Of a stretch of DNA of 64,000 nucleotides, positions 9,224 to 17,166 are shown piece after piece. The notes under the pieces are model-generated. The model was given only the letters and a program-made list of their open reading frames with translations, was not told where the DNA came from and did no database searches. The position numbers and the translations under genes are program-made. Every line of letters begins with the position of its first letter. Position 1 is the first letter of the stretch. Source of the stretch: Flavobacteriaceae bacterium (GTDB lineage Bacteria; Bacteroidota; Bacteroidia; Flavobacteriales; Flavobacteriaceae); contig JABDNT010000049.1 of the NCBI GenBank assembly GCA_013043685.1, positions 1 to 64,000 on the forward strand. Direction: 5' to 3'.

Positions 9224-9387
9224 AAAATAACATTAAAATAGCTGTGTAACGTACATGTCTAATGCACGACATAATAATAGCTATGAAATGGGAAGTGAGA
9301 ACGCAGAACTAAGATTTGTTGCTACATTTCCAAAGATAATAAACTAATCAATAATTCGTATCTTTTAATCACAACTAAAATGTCATT

Positions 9388-9831
9388 ATGAAATCACTTC
9401 TAGATCAGGAAACATTCAAGGAAGTTAAAGATCGCCTCAACAAGTTAAACGAAAATTCGGAGCGGCAATGGGGTAAGATGACCCACGGGCAAATGGCCAA
9501 ACATTGTCAGAGACCTTTGGAAATTATGCTTGGGCATAACAATTATAATCTCAAACCCAATTGGCTGGTGAATGTGTTTTTTAAAAAATCCATGTACAAC
9601 GATAAATTATGGCGAAAAAATCTGCCTACGGTAAAAAGATTCAAAGAAACTAAAGAACGGGACTTTGCTGCTGAAAAAGCTAAACTTAACACTATGCTCG
9701 ATGAATTGGGAAGCCAATTAAATAAGGAAAGTTGGGGTGATCATCCGGCTTTCGGCAAACTAACCAATGAACAGTGGGGTAAAATGCAGTATAAACACCT
9801 GGATCATCACCTGCGTCAATTCGGAGTGTAA
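9388..9831 (+). CDS. DUF1569 family protein (DinB-like fold)
   Basis: A 147-residue soluble protein with the DUF1569 pattern: a helical start, then WGKMTHGQMAKHCQRPLEIM, and a C-terminal WGKMQYKHLDHHLRQFGV. The His residues at the first motif and in the HLDHHLRQFG end could bind metal as in DinB-like four-helix proteins. Function unknown; members are often stress associated or possible thiol transferases. It lies 15 bases before a PaiB-like gene and may share its transcript. Its promoter region holds a TATCTTTT box about 27 bases upstream, a near match to the Bacteroidota -7 box. Confidence 0.85.
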   Translation: MKSLLDQETFKEVKDRLNKLNENSERQWGKMTHGQMAKHCQRPLEIMLGHNNYNLKPNWLVNVFFKKSMYNDKLWRKNLPTVKRFKETKERDFAAEKAKLNTMLDELGSQLNKESWGDHPAFGKLTNEQWGKMQYKHLDHHLRQFGV

Positions 9832-9845
9832 TCTGAAATTATTTT

Positions 9846-10448
9846 ATGTATCCACCGCCACACCATCAGACTAACGACCGCCGGAAGATGATCGCTGTAA
9901 TGAAAGCCTTTCCTTTTGCTTTGTTAGTAACTGCCTCAAAAGATCATCCCTATATCACTCATATTCCAATTATTTACAATGAGACATCCGGGCGGTTGGT
10001 GGCTCATATTGATGCAACCAATCCACAAGTCGAAACATTAAATGATGGTAATGCGGCTACGGTGGTCTTTAAAGGGCCCGATACTTATATTTCCCCGTCG
10101 GTATATTCAACTGAACAACTTCCTACCTGGAATTACATCATCGTACACATAACCGGAGTCATTCATCGTATTACTGATCCTAAAGCCGTTAAGAAGACCA
10201 TGATAGATATGACTGATTTTCTAGAGGGAAATGATCCAAAATTCGTATTGAAAAAAGACAATCCGAAAATGGACCGGATGGTAAATTATATCAAGGCGTT
10301 TGAAATTGAGATCACTAATTGGGAAGGCAAATTCAAGTTGTCGCAGGACAAAATCCCTCAAGATTATGAATTGGCCAAAGAAGCTTTAATCCAAAACACC
10401 CAAAGGGATTATAAAGAATTTATCAATTCTATTTATAAGAATCTGTGA
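9846..10448 (+). CDS. PaiB-family FMN-binding negative transcriptional regulator
   Basis: A 200-residue flavin-binding split-barrel protein. The N-terminus MYPPPHHQ and the sequence around residues 25-60 (FPFALLVTA, then ITHIPIIY, then GRLVAHI) match PaiB. The PSVYSTEQLPTWNY segment near residues 80-95 is the family hallmark. Bacillus PaiB represses sporulation and protease genes; in Gram-negative bacteria its targets are unknown and some members may be oxidoreductases. It overlaps the convergent Mpl-like gene by 20 bases at the 3' end, with no terminator between them. Confidence 0.87.
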   Translation: MYPPPHHQTNDRRKMIAVMKAFPFALLVTASKDHPYITHIPIIYNETSGRLVAHIDATNPQVETLNDGNAATVVFKGPDTYISPSVYSTEQLPTWNYIIVHITGVIHRITDPKAVKKTMIDMTDFLEGNDPKFVLKKDNPKMDRMVNYIKAFEIEITNWEGKFKLSQDKIPQDYELAKEALIQNTQRDYKEFINSIYKNL

Positions 10449-11796
10449 TCAGTTCTTTAACCTCATCGAAATCCAATCCGCCATAGTTCCCACTACTCAT
10501 CAATAATAAGGCATTATTACCCAGGTCCTGAGCAAACAGGAACTCCTTAAATTCCGAAGGATCCGTATAGATAATGAGGTCGTCTCGCTGAAACGCCCTG
10601 GCTATTTGTTCTTTTGAGATAGGATCCAGTTTCTTTATTGCCACCGCGTGCGGAGAATAGAATACCACGGCGGTATCGGCAGCATCCAGAGCACCCTGGT
10701 ACTCAACCAGGAATTCCGGGTTCAAACTGCTGTAGGTATGAAGTTCCAGACAGGCCAGTAAATGTCGGTTGGGATATTGATCTTTCACAGCTTCCGTAGT
10801 GGCCTTAACTTTTGAAGGCGAGTGTGCAAAATCCTTGTAAGCCACAGCACTTGATGTTTCCCCAAGTTTTTCAAGTCTTTTACTGGCGCCTTTAAAAGAG
10901 GCAATTGCCTCATAGAAATCATCGACATCAATACCCATGAGCTGACAGATCCATCGTGCTCCTTCCAGGTTATTAAGATTATGTTTTCCGAATATCTCTA
11001 CTGGCATTGGGCCTTCCGGTGTTTCCAACAGGGTAGTACCATCCTGAACCTGGTATGCAGGGGTGCCGTAAGGATATTTCTTTATTGTGTTTGTGGTTTC
11101 TTCAACTACTTTCTTTACTGCAGGATCTTCTTCATTATAAATTATAGCACCTCCTTTTGTTATCTGATCCAGGAATATCCTGAACTGCTCCACGTAATTC
11201 TCGAAGGTTGGAAATACATTGATATGGTCCCAGGCGATCCCGCTAAGTAGGGCAATATTTGGTTTGTACAAATGAAACTTTGGCCTGCGATCTATGGGTG
11301 AAGACAAATATTCGTCTCCTTCCAGAACCATGAAATCGGCGTCTTCTGTTAACCGCACCATAGTCTCGAAGCCTTCGAGTTGCGCTCCTACCATATAATC
11401 CACTTCCCTTTCGTGGTAGTGCATTACATGCAGGATCATAGAAGTTATGGTGGTTTTACCATGCGATCCGCCGATCACAACCCTGGTTTTATCTTTGGAT
11501 TGTGCGTACAGGAACTCCGGATAGGAATATATAATGAGTTTGAGTTCTTTAGCTTTCAGTAATTCGGGATTATCTGCTTTTGCATGCATCCCCAGGATGA
11601 CAGCATCCAGATCTGGGTTTATCTTTTCGGGAAACCAGCCAAAAGCTTCGGGTAATAGGCCTTTTTTTTGAAGTCTGCTTTTTGACGGATCGAAGATGGT
11701 ATCATCACTTCCTGTGACCGCGTATCCTTTCTCATGTAATGCCAGGGCCAGGTTATGCATGGCGCTACCACCGATGGCAATAAAGTGTACTCGCAT
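10429..11796 (-). CDS. mpl: Mpl-like Mur ligase (UDP-N-acetylmuramate:murein-peptide ligase)
   Basis: A 455-residue three-domain Mur ligase. An N-terminal FIAIGGSAMHNLA Rossmann segment, the ATP-binding P-loop GSHGKTT (residues 110-116) and the central LEGDEYLSSPID motif fit the Mpl branch, which joins recovered tripeptide or related peptides to UDP-MurNAc during murein recycling, rather than MurC. Annotation pipelines often call this group MurC-like. I place the start at ATG 11796, since the 10 residues upstream begin only with TTG at 11826 and would lie before the conserved MRVHFIAIGG start. It has no mur operon neighbours, consistent with recycling rather than synthesis. Confidence 0.83.
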   Translation of the reverse strand: MRVHFIAIGGSAMHNLALALHEKGYAVTGSDDTIFDPSKSRLQKKGLLPEAFGWFPEKINPDLDAVILGMHAKADNPELLKAKELKLIIYSYPEFLYAQSKDKTRVVIGGSHGKTTITSMILHVMHYHEREVDYMVGAQLEGFETMVRLTEDADFMVLEGDEYLSSPIDRRPKFHLYKPNIALLSGIAWDHINVFPTFENYVEQFRIFLDQITKGGAIIYNEEDPAVKKVVEETTNTIKKYPYGTPAYQVQDGTTLLETPEGPMPVEIFGKHNLNNLEGARWICQLMGIDVDDFYEAIASFKGASKRLEKLGETSSAVAYKDFAHSPSKVKATTEAVKDQYPNRHLLACLELHTYSSLNPEFLVEYQGALDAADTAVVFYSPHAVAIKKLDPISKEQIARAFQRDDLIIYTDPSEFKEFLFAQDLGNNALLLMSSGNYGGLDFDEVKELITDSYK

Positions 11797-11933
11797 GGAT
11801 AATTCTGAATTTTCACAAAGGTACAATTTTGAAACGCAAGAGGGATAGAAGCTGGTAGCTTTTACGAAGTAAAACTATTGCGGATAGCCCGGTCTGTGCA
11901 GAGCGCAAGCTCTGGTGCAGACTTGCCCTAAAA

Positions 11934-12887
11934 CTACAAAGAAAGTATGTGATGCCTCTCCTGGATCGCTTCCGGAAAATCCGGCCTGTCCGTTAGTGCT
12001 TTGTCGATCCATTGTAGTGCTTTGTCTTTTCTACCTATATTCTTATATATCTGTGCAAGCCTATAGTATGCCCAATCCTTGGGAACTCCATCCCGGACAG
12101 AATAATTCTTAATATACGCCTGAAGACAATCAATGCCCAATTCGGCATTCAGGTTGTATTGAGCCGCAATCTTACCTATTTGGTAGTTCAAACTGTTTCG
12201 TTTATGCTTTTTGAGAGAATTTGCCGCCGTTTGCATAGCTTCGCGGGGTTGCTCATTCTTTTCGTAGAGGTTAGTTAATTTTTCATAGGTATGTGGCGAA
12301 CCTCCAACCTTTATAGCCTTTTTGTAGAATCTTTCCGCATCTTCCGGGCGATCAGTATATTCGGCGATATATCCGTTCGCCAAATAACCATCTACAGGCG
12401 AGATTTTTAGCAATTCGTTAGCATTCTTTATTGCTTTTCGCTCACTTCCGCCTATAATTCCGGGCAGCTGTATATAGTATTCTACCAATGCCCATCGCAC
12501 TTCAATATGTTTTGGGTCGAGCTTAGCAGCTGTTTCGAAATGTCTTTTTATGTCCCCAATATAGCCTAATGCCCTAATACGGCTTATTTCCAGGGCTTTC
12601 ATACCCATGGCTCCACCGCATTTAAAATGATAATTGGCGTTACGGGGATCTTCTTCCACCAGTGGTTCGTAGTACGATATGGCTTCGTCCCAGTTTTTCG
12701 CATATCCCGCGATATCACCGAGGTATTCCCTTGTTTTCGTATGATTTGGATTTTCCTTTAAAAACTTCTGAAATAGAGGTTTTGCCTTATTAAATTGCTC
12801 ATTATCGAAAAACGCCTCAGCCTCTTGAAAAGTCGTCTGAGCCCACAGCAGGCCTGGGAAAAGCAGAAAAAAAAGCAATTTCTTCAT
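11934..12887 (-). CDS. Exported tetratricopeptide-repeat protein
   Basis: A 317-residue protein with a signal peptide (residues 1-16, ending LLWA before Gln) followed by about seven TPR helix pairs; several W/Y-LG-Y-FK-A-type patterns are visible, e.g. AISYYEPLVEEDPRNANYHF. TPR proteins in this phylum usually act as periplasmic scaffolds. The partner is not known. It is 29 bases from the upstream DUF4136 lipoprotein gene and may share its transcript. Confidence 0.82.
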   Translation of the reverse strand: MKKLLFFLLFPGLLWAQTTFQEAEAFFDNEQFNKAKPLFQKFLKENPNHTKTREYLGDIAGYAKNWDEAISYYEPLVEEDPRNANYHFKCGGAMGMKALEISRIRALGYIGDIKRHFETAAKLDPKHIEVRWALVEYYIQLPGIIGGSERKAIKNANELLKISPVDGYLANGYIAEYTDRPEDAERFYKKAIKVGGSPHTYEKLTNLYEKNEQPREAMQTAANSLKKHKRNSLNYQIGKIAAQYNLNAELGIDCLQAYIKNYSVRDGVPKDWAYYRLAQIYKNIGRKDKALQWIDKALTDRPDFPEAIQERHHILSL

Positions 12888-12916
12888 AGCGTAGGTTTGT
12901 GTGCAAAGATATACAA

Positions 12917-13453
12917 CTATTTTTTTTCGCGTTTATTTTTCCCCGGAGGGTACTTTTTTAAGATTTTGGAGAGTACTGTATTATAATAAGCCTCCTTTTG
13001 CTTGGGGCTAGCCTTTTCCTTGTATTCTCCATCCACTACTGCCTGCCAGACCAGGTCGTCCCTGGCAACGTCAATTAAATCAACTGTTAATTGCTGGTTT
13101 ATTATCTTTCCGCCAATTGGAATTCCACCGCTTACACCAACCCCAACATTTCGGCCACCTCCCCCAACTCCAACACCTATGGTATTTCTTGAATTAGTCA
13201 ATACTTCGGAAGCAAAGAAATTCACAAAGAGCTGCGGATCCTCAGATCGCGTGAGTCCTTTCATTTGAAGTAGACTATCTGCAATCTTTGAGATGCGTTT
13301 ATCGTCGAGTTCGTTTAGACCGGATTTGATGGAAGGGTAGAAATTATAGGTGGTATATTCCGAAAAATCAATTTGTTCGTCGTAGTCCACGCCAACGGTT
13401 GCACCACAAGAAACAAGCAACAAAATACCGAATAATGCCATTGCTGACTTCAT
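12917..13453 (-). CDS. DUF4136 lipoprotein
   Basis: A 178-residue lipoprotein with a lipobox ending LLVSC (Cys16), then a beta domain typical of DUF4136: an early DFSEYTTYNFYP segment and a WQAVVDGEYKEKASP end. A glycine-rich loop around residues 97-118 (IGVGVGGGGRNVGVGVSG) is the family hallmark. The role is unknown; members sit on the inner face of the outer membrane. It lies upstream of the TPR gene on the same strand. Confidence 0.85.
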   Translation of the reverse strand: MKSAMALFGILLLVSCGATVGVDYDEQIDFSEYTTYNFYPSIKSGLNELDDKRISKIADSLLQMKGLTRSEDPQLFVNFFASEVLTNSRNTIGVGVGGGGRNVGVGVSGGIPIGGKIINQQLTVDLIDVARDDLVWQAVVDGEYKEKASPKQKEAYYNTVLSKILKKYPPGKNKREKK

Positions 13454-13539
13454 AGTCCTATTTTTAAATAAAGATACTTAAAAATGAAGGCTTCGCTTTG
13501 AGTTTTTGTTATTCTTTAACGAATTTTAACCCTTGAAAA

Positions 13540-14553
13540 TTAAATTTTTTCATCTGTATTCAACATGTCCCATAGCTTATCCTTCAATTCCTGCAGCCCT
13601 TGTTGCGCCACGGCCGAAATAAACAGGTATGGAATGTCTTTGAAGTCTCTGTCCAGCTCTTCTTTCATTTCGGTTTTTAACTCCTCGTCCAGCATATCGC
13701 TTTTGGAAATGGCGACTAGCCTTTCCTTATCTAATAGTTCGGGATTATAGCGGCGTAGTTCATCTACCAGGATATCGTATTGCTTACGTATATCATCCGC
13801 ATCAGCGGGAATAAGAAATAATAAGGTTGAATTACGTTCGATGTGACGCAGGAAGTAGTGCCCTAAACCCTTTCCTTCCGCAGCACCCTCGATTATTCCC
13901 GGAATATCGGCCATAACAAAAGTCTGGTAATCGCGGTATTCCACGATCCCGAGATTAGGTTTCAGCGTAGTGAATTCGTAATTCGCGATCTTGGGTTTTG
14001 CAGCGGACAGCACAGAAAGCAGGGTAGATTTGCCCGCATTGGGAAAGCCTACAAGGCCCACATCGGCCAGAACCTTCATTTCTAAAGTGAAATTGCCTTC
14101 TTCCCCTTCCAATCCTGGCTGAGCATAGCGAGGAGTTTGCCGGGTGGCACTCTTAAAATGTGCATTCCCCTTACCTCCTTTTCCGCCTAGGGCAATAATC
14201 ATCTCATCTCCATGCTCCATGAGCTCCTTCAACAACTCCCCGGTATCGGTATTTTTCACCGCTGTTCCCAGGGGAACATCAATATAGACATCATCACCAT
14301 CGGCTCCCGTACTGGTTTGCTTTCCTCCGGCCATACCATGACCTGCTTTATAATGCCTCTTGAATTTAAGGTGGTACAAGGTCCATAAATTCTTATTCGC
14401 CTTGAGGATCACATGGCCGCCACGTCCGCCATCACCACCATCGGGGCCGCCTTTAGGAATGTACTTTTCCCTGCGCAGATGCGCACTGCCTTTCCCTCCT
14501 TTTCCGGAAGTGACATGGATCTTTACGTAATCGACAAAATTTCCTTCGGTCAT
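13540..14553 (-). CDS. obg: GTPase Obg (CgtA), 50S ribosome assembly
   Basis: A 337-residue essential GTPase. The N-terminal Obg domain (residues 1-158) has the Gly-rich collagen-like helices ([11 protein letters not shown] and [13 protein letters not shown]). The G domain follows with G1 GFPNAGKST at 169-176, G3 in DIPGI, G4 in SKSD and G5 in SAVA. It binds the 50S subunit and ppGpp and works in late ribosome assembly. It lacks the C-terminal OCT domain. It sits next to adk, an arrangement common in this group. Confidence 0.95.
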   Translation of the reverse strand: MTEGNFVDYVKIHVTSGKGGKGSAHLRREKYIPKGGPDGGDGGRGGHVILKANKNLWTLYHLKFKRHYKAGHGMAGGKQTSTGADGDDVYIDVPLGTAVKNTDTGELLKELMEHGDEMIIALGGKGGKGNAHFKSATRQTPRYAQPGLEGEEGNFTLEMKVLADVGLVGFPNAGKSTLLSVLSAAKPKIANYEFTTLKPNLGIVEYRDYQTFVMADIPGIIEGAAEGKGLGHYFLRHIERNSTLLFLIPADADDIRKQYDILVDELRRYNPELLDKERLVAISKSDMLDEELKTEMKEELDRDFKDIPYLFISAVAQQGLQELKDKLWDMLNTDEKI

Positions 14554-14635
14554 TTTTTGGTATGCTGGTATTTTGGAATCTTCGAACTACGGGCCAGAGA
14601 CTTATTCGGCATTTGATCTTTGGACTCCCGACTTC

Positions 14636-15208
14636 CTACAATCTATCGATAACCGTGCTTAGTCGTTCAGTGATCTCCTTAATAGAACCTACTCCATCTA
14701 CTCCGTAATACTTGTCCTGTTTCTGGTAGTAATTCTTAAGAATATCGGTCTTCCTGTAATACTCGGCGATGCGCTCACGAATTACTTCTTCATTGGCGTC
14801 GTCCGCACGACCGCTGGATTTACCTCTTTCCAGCAATCGCCCCACTAAAACCTCATCATCAACTTCCAGGGCAACCATAGCGTTGATCTGACTCTCTTTT
14901 TCTTCCATTAATTCGGCTAAAGCAACAGCCTGGGCTTCTGTACGTGGAAAGCCATCAAATATAAAGCCATTGGCATCGGCATTCTTTTCAACTTCTGCGT
15001 TCAGCATGTTGATAGTCACCTCATCGGGAACGAGATGCCCCTTATCCATATAGCTTTTGGCAAGGGTTCCCAATTCGGTTTCATTTTTAATATTGTATCG
15101 GAATACATCACCGGTCGAGATATGGACCAGTTGGTATTTTTCCTTTAAAACTTCGGCCTGAGTTCCTTTTCCTGCACCCGGAGGGCCAAACAATACGATG
15201 TTTTTCAT
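14636..15208 (-). CDS. adk: Adenylate kinase, short form
   Basis: A 190-residue adenylate kinase that interconverts AMP, ADP and ATP. P-loop GPPGAGKGTQ lies at residues 8-17; the substrate region has the FDGFPRT motif and a compact LID with RGKSSGRADD in place of the long Zn-type LID of E. coli. I start at ATG 15208: longer readings would start at ATG 15253 or at a non-ATG codon and would run into the divergent purK promoter. The 94-base gap to purK holds facing -7 boxes. Confidence 0.93.
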   Translation of the reverse strand: MKNIVLFGPPGAGKGTQAEVLKEKYQLVHISTGDVFRYNIKNETELGTLAKSYMDKGHLVPDEVTINMLNAEVEKNADANGFIFDGFPRTEAQAVALAELMEEKESQINAMVALEVDDEVLVGRLLERGKSSGRADDANEEVIRERIAEYYRKTDILKNYYQKQDKYYGVDGVGSIKEITERLSTVIDRL

Positions 15209-15263
15209 TCGCTTCTTTTTCTTTCTGAATAATGATTTAATAAATCGCCACATAACGAGGTGG

Positions 15264-15271
15264 CAAAGATA
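15264..15271 (-). promoter_or_regulatory. -7 box for adk
   Basis: Reading the minus strand, TATCTTTG matches the Bacteroidota -7 consensus TAnnTTTG exactly. It faces adk, whose ATG is 55 bases downstream. No clear TTTG -33 box is seen at the usual distance. Confidence 0.55.
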
Positions 15272-15290
15272 ACAATTGCAAAGAAGATTG

Positions 15291-15298
15291 TACCTTTG
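15291..15298 (+). promoter_or_regulatory. -7 box for purK, very close to its start codon
   Basis: TACCTTTG matches TAnnTTTG exactly and ends only 4 bases before the purK ATG at 15303. If transcription begins about 5-7 bases after the box, the mRNA would be leaderless or nearly so. It sits back to back with the adk box on the other strand. Confidence 0.6.
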
Positions 15299-15302
15299 CG
15301 CC

Positions 15303-16460
15303 ATGGCTAATTATTTTTCTTCTGAATTTACCCTCGGAATTTTAGGCGGCGGCCAGCTCGGAAAAATGCTGCTTTACGAAACCCGCAAATACGACATCAA
15401 AACCAAAGTCCTCGATTCCAGTGCCGAAGCGCCTTGCAGGATATCCTGCGACACTTTTGTGCAAGGTGACCTGATGGATTACCAGACCGTTTATTCGTTT
15501 GCACAGGATGTCGATCTTCTTACCATTGAAATTGAAGGAGTGAACGTGGATGCCATAGAAAAACTAGAGAGTGAAGGCCTGAAGGTATATCCTTCGTCCC
15601 AAACATTGCGGAATATTCAGAATAAAGGAGTTCAGAAACAATTCTATACAGCGAATGAGATCCCAACTTCACCATTTCAGTTGTTTGACTCTCTTGCAGA
15701 ACTAAAAAATGCCGTCATTTCCAATAAGCGAGTCGTACCTTTTGTATGGAAAAGTACCACAGGAGGATACGATGGAAAAGGAGTTAGTATCATTCGGAGC
15801 GCTGCCGATCTCAATGCACTTTCTGAGGGAGAATGCATAGCCGAAGATCTTATTCCCTTTAAAAATGAGCTGGCAGTCATTGTGGCCCGAAGCCCTAAAG
15901 GTGAAGTCCTGACATATCCGGTGGTGGAAATGGAATTCCATCCTGAAGCAAACCAGGTGGAATATGTACTCTGCCCTGCCCGTATCGATGAAGAAGTAGC
16001 GAAAAAAGCAAGAGAGATCGCAGAAAAGGTTTCAATCGCATATGGCCATGTTGGTTTGCTCGCGGTAGAGATGTTTCAAACCAATGACGATGACATTCTT
16101 GTAAATGAAGTTGCACCGCGGCCTCATAATAGTGGTCACTACAGTATAGAGGCCAGTTATACGAATCAGTTCGAACAACATCTTAGGGCGATCTTAGATC
16201 TTCCTTTAGGTAAAACCGATAGTAAAGTTGGAGGTATTATGGTAAATTTGGTAGGTGCTGAAGGTTTTACAGGAGATGTGGTATATGAGAATATTGAGCA
16301 AATCATGGCGATGGATGGTGTAACACCGCACATATATGGAAAGAAACATACCCGGCCGTTTCGCAAGATGGGCCATGTTACCATTGTTAATAAAAACTTA
16401 GCCGAGGCGAGGAAGATTGCCGAAGCTGTAAAGAATTCAATAAAAGTGATCAGTAAATAA
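15303..16460 (+). CDS. purK: 5-(carboxyamino)imidazole ribonucleotide synthase PurK
   Basis: A 385-residue ATP-grasp enzyme that adds bicarbonate to AIR, giving N5-CAIR in purine synthesis. The N-terminal Rossmann motif LGILGGGQLGKM and the SCDTFVQGDLMDY segment are visible, as is the ATP-grasp region with WKSTTGGYDGKG. The NEVAPRPHNSGHY motif near residue 265 binds the metal and is typical. I use ATG 15303; an earlier start would run into the TACCTTTG promoter box. It is 5 bases before purE. Confidence 0.95.
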   Translation: MANYFSSEFTLGILGGGQLGKMLLYETRKYDIKTKVLDSSAEAPCRISCDTFVQGDLMDYQTVYSFAQDVDLLTIEIEGVNVDAIEKLESEGLKVYPSSQTLRNIQNKGVQKQFYTANEIPTSPFQLFDSLAELKNAVISNKRVVPFVWKSTTGGYDGKGVSIIRSAADLNALSEGECIAEDLIPFKNELAVIVARSPKGEVLTYPVVEMEFHPEANQVEYVLCPARIDEEVAKKAREIAEKVSIAYGHVGLLAVEMFQTNDDDILVNEVAPRPHNSGHYSIEASYTNQFEQHLRAILDLPLGKTDSKVGGIMVNLVGAEGFTGDVVYENIEQIMAMDGVTPHIYGKKHTRPFRKMGHVTIVNKNLAEARKIAEAVKNSIKVISK

Positions 16461-16465
16461 GAGAT

Positions 16466-16951
16466 ATGAGCAAAGTAGGAATCATTATGGGAAGTACGAG
16501 CGACCTGCCGGTTATGCAGGATGCTATTGATGTTTTAAAAGGTTTTGATATAGAAGTGGACGTAGATATCGTTTCTGCCCACAGAACACCTGATAAATTA
16601 TTCGATTATGGTAGAAACGCCCACGAGAGAGGTATTTCGGTTATAATTGCAGGCGCAGGTGGTGCGGCACATTTACCTGGAATGATTGCTTCGCTGTCTC
16701 CACTTCCTGTTATAGGAGTTCCTGTGAAATCCAGTAATTCGATCGACGGATGGGATTCTATTCTTTCCATACTCCAGATGCCAGGAGGCGTTCCCGTAGC
16801 TACTGTAGCTTTGAATGGCGCTAAAAACGCCGGTATCCTGGCTGCGCAGATCATTGGATCGGCAGACAAGTGTGTTCTGGACAAAGTCCTGGCCTATAAA
16901 GAAGGGCTAAAGCTAAAAGTTGAAGAAGGAGCAAAAAAATTAAAATCGTAA
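16466..16951 (+). CDS. purE: N5-carboxyaminoimidazole ribonucleotide mutase PurE
   Basis: A 161-residue class I PurE that converts N5-CAIR to CAIR. The conserved start GIIMGSTSDLPVM, the SAHRTPDKL segment with the catalytic His, and GAGGAAHLPGM are all present. It follows purK by 5 bases as one operon, and both act in consecutive steps. The end is followed by a repeat element. Confidence 0.96.
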   Translation: MSKVGIIMGSTSDLPVMQDAIDVLKGFDIEVDVDIVSAHRTPDKLFDYGRNAHERGISVIIAGAGGAAHLPGMIASLSPLPVIGVPVKSSNSIDGWDSILSILQMPGGVPVATVALNGAKNAGILAAQIIGSADKCVLDKVLAYKEGLKLKVEEGAKKLKS

Positions 16952-16962
16952 AGGAGCTGTCC

Positions 16963-17138
16963 GGTCGAGCGCAGTCGAGACCTAATATTTTGAAAAAAAA
17001 TTAAGAAATGGAGCGCGCAAAAGAAACTGGCCTTGGCGGAAGGAAACATGGATATGTTACAGATTTTAGCTGAGTGCCGAAACATGACCCATTCGAAATA
17101 TAAACCCACTGATGAAGAGGTCTCGACTGCGCTCGACC
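16963..17138. repeat. Inverted 21-bp repeat pair around 134 bp
   Basis: The left arm (16963-16983, GGTCGAGCGCAGTCGAGACC plus T) and right arm (17118-17138) are perfect reverse complements. Each arm also contains an imperfect internal palindrome with the core TCGAGCGCAGTCGA. The element fills the gap between purE and the M3 peptidase. Similar TCTCGACTGCGCTCGA intergenic repeats are scattered in other Flavobacteriaceae from memory, so it is a REP-like or MITE-like element. No transposase lies nearby and no second copy is seen in this window. Confidence 0.75.
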
Positions 17139-17166
17139 TGACAACAGATTGAAAAAATATCTCCAT

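Noticed and set aside
15209-15304. A longer adenylate kinase start
   Set aside because: The extension is a basic stretch unlike the family and crosses the facing promoters.
17048-17152. A 34-codon ATG frame through the right arm of the inverted repeat
   Set aside because: Its end is made of the repeat arm and it overlaps nothing coding; kept only as a note on the repeat.
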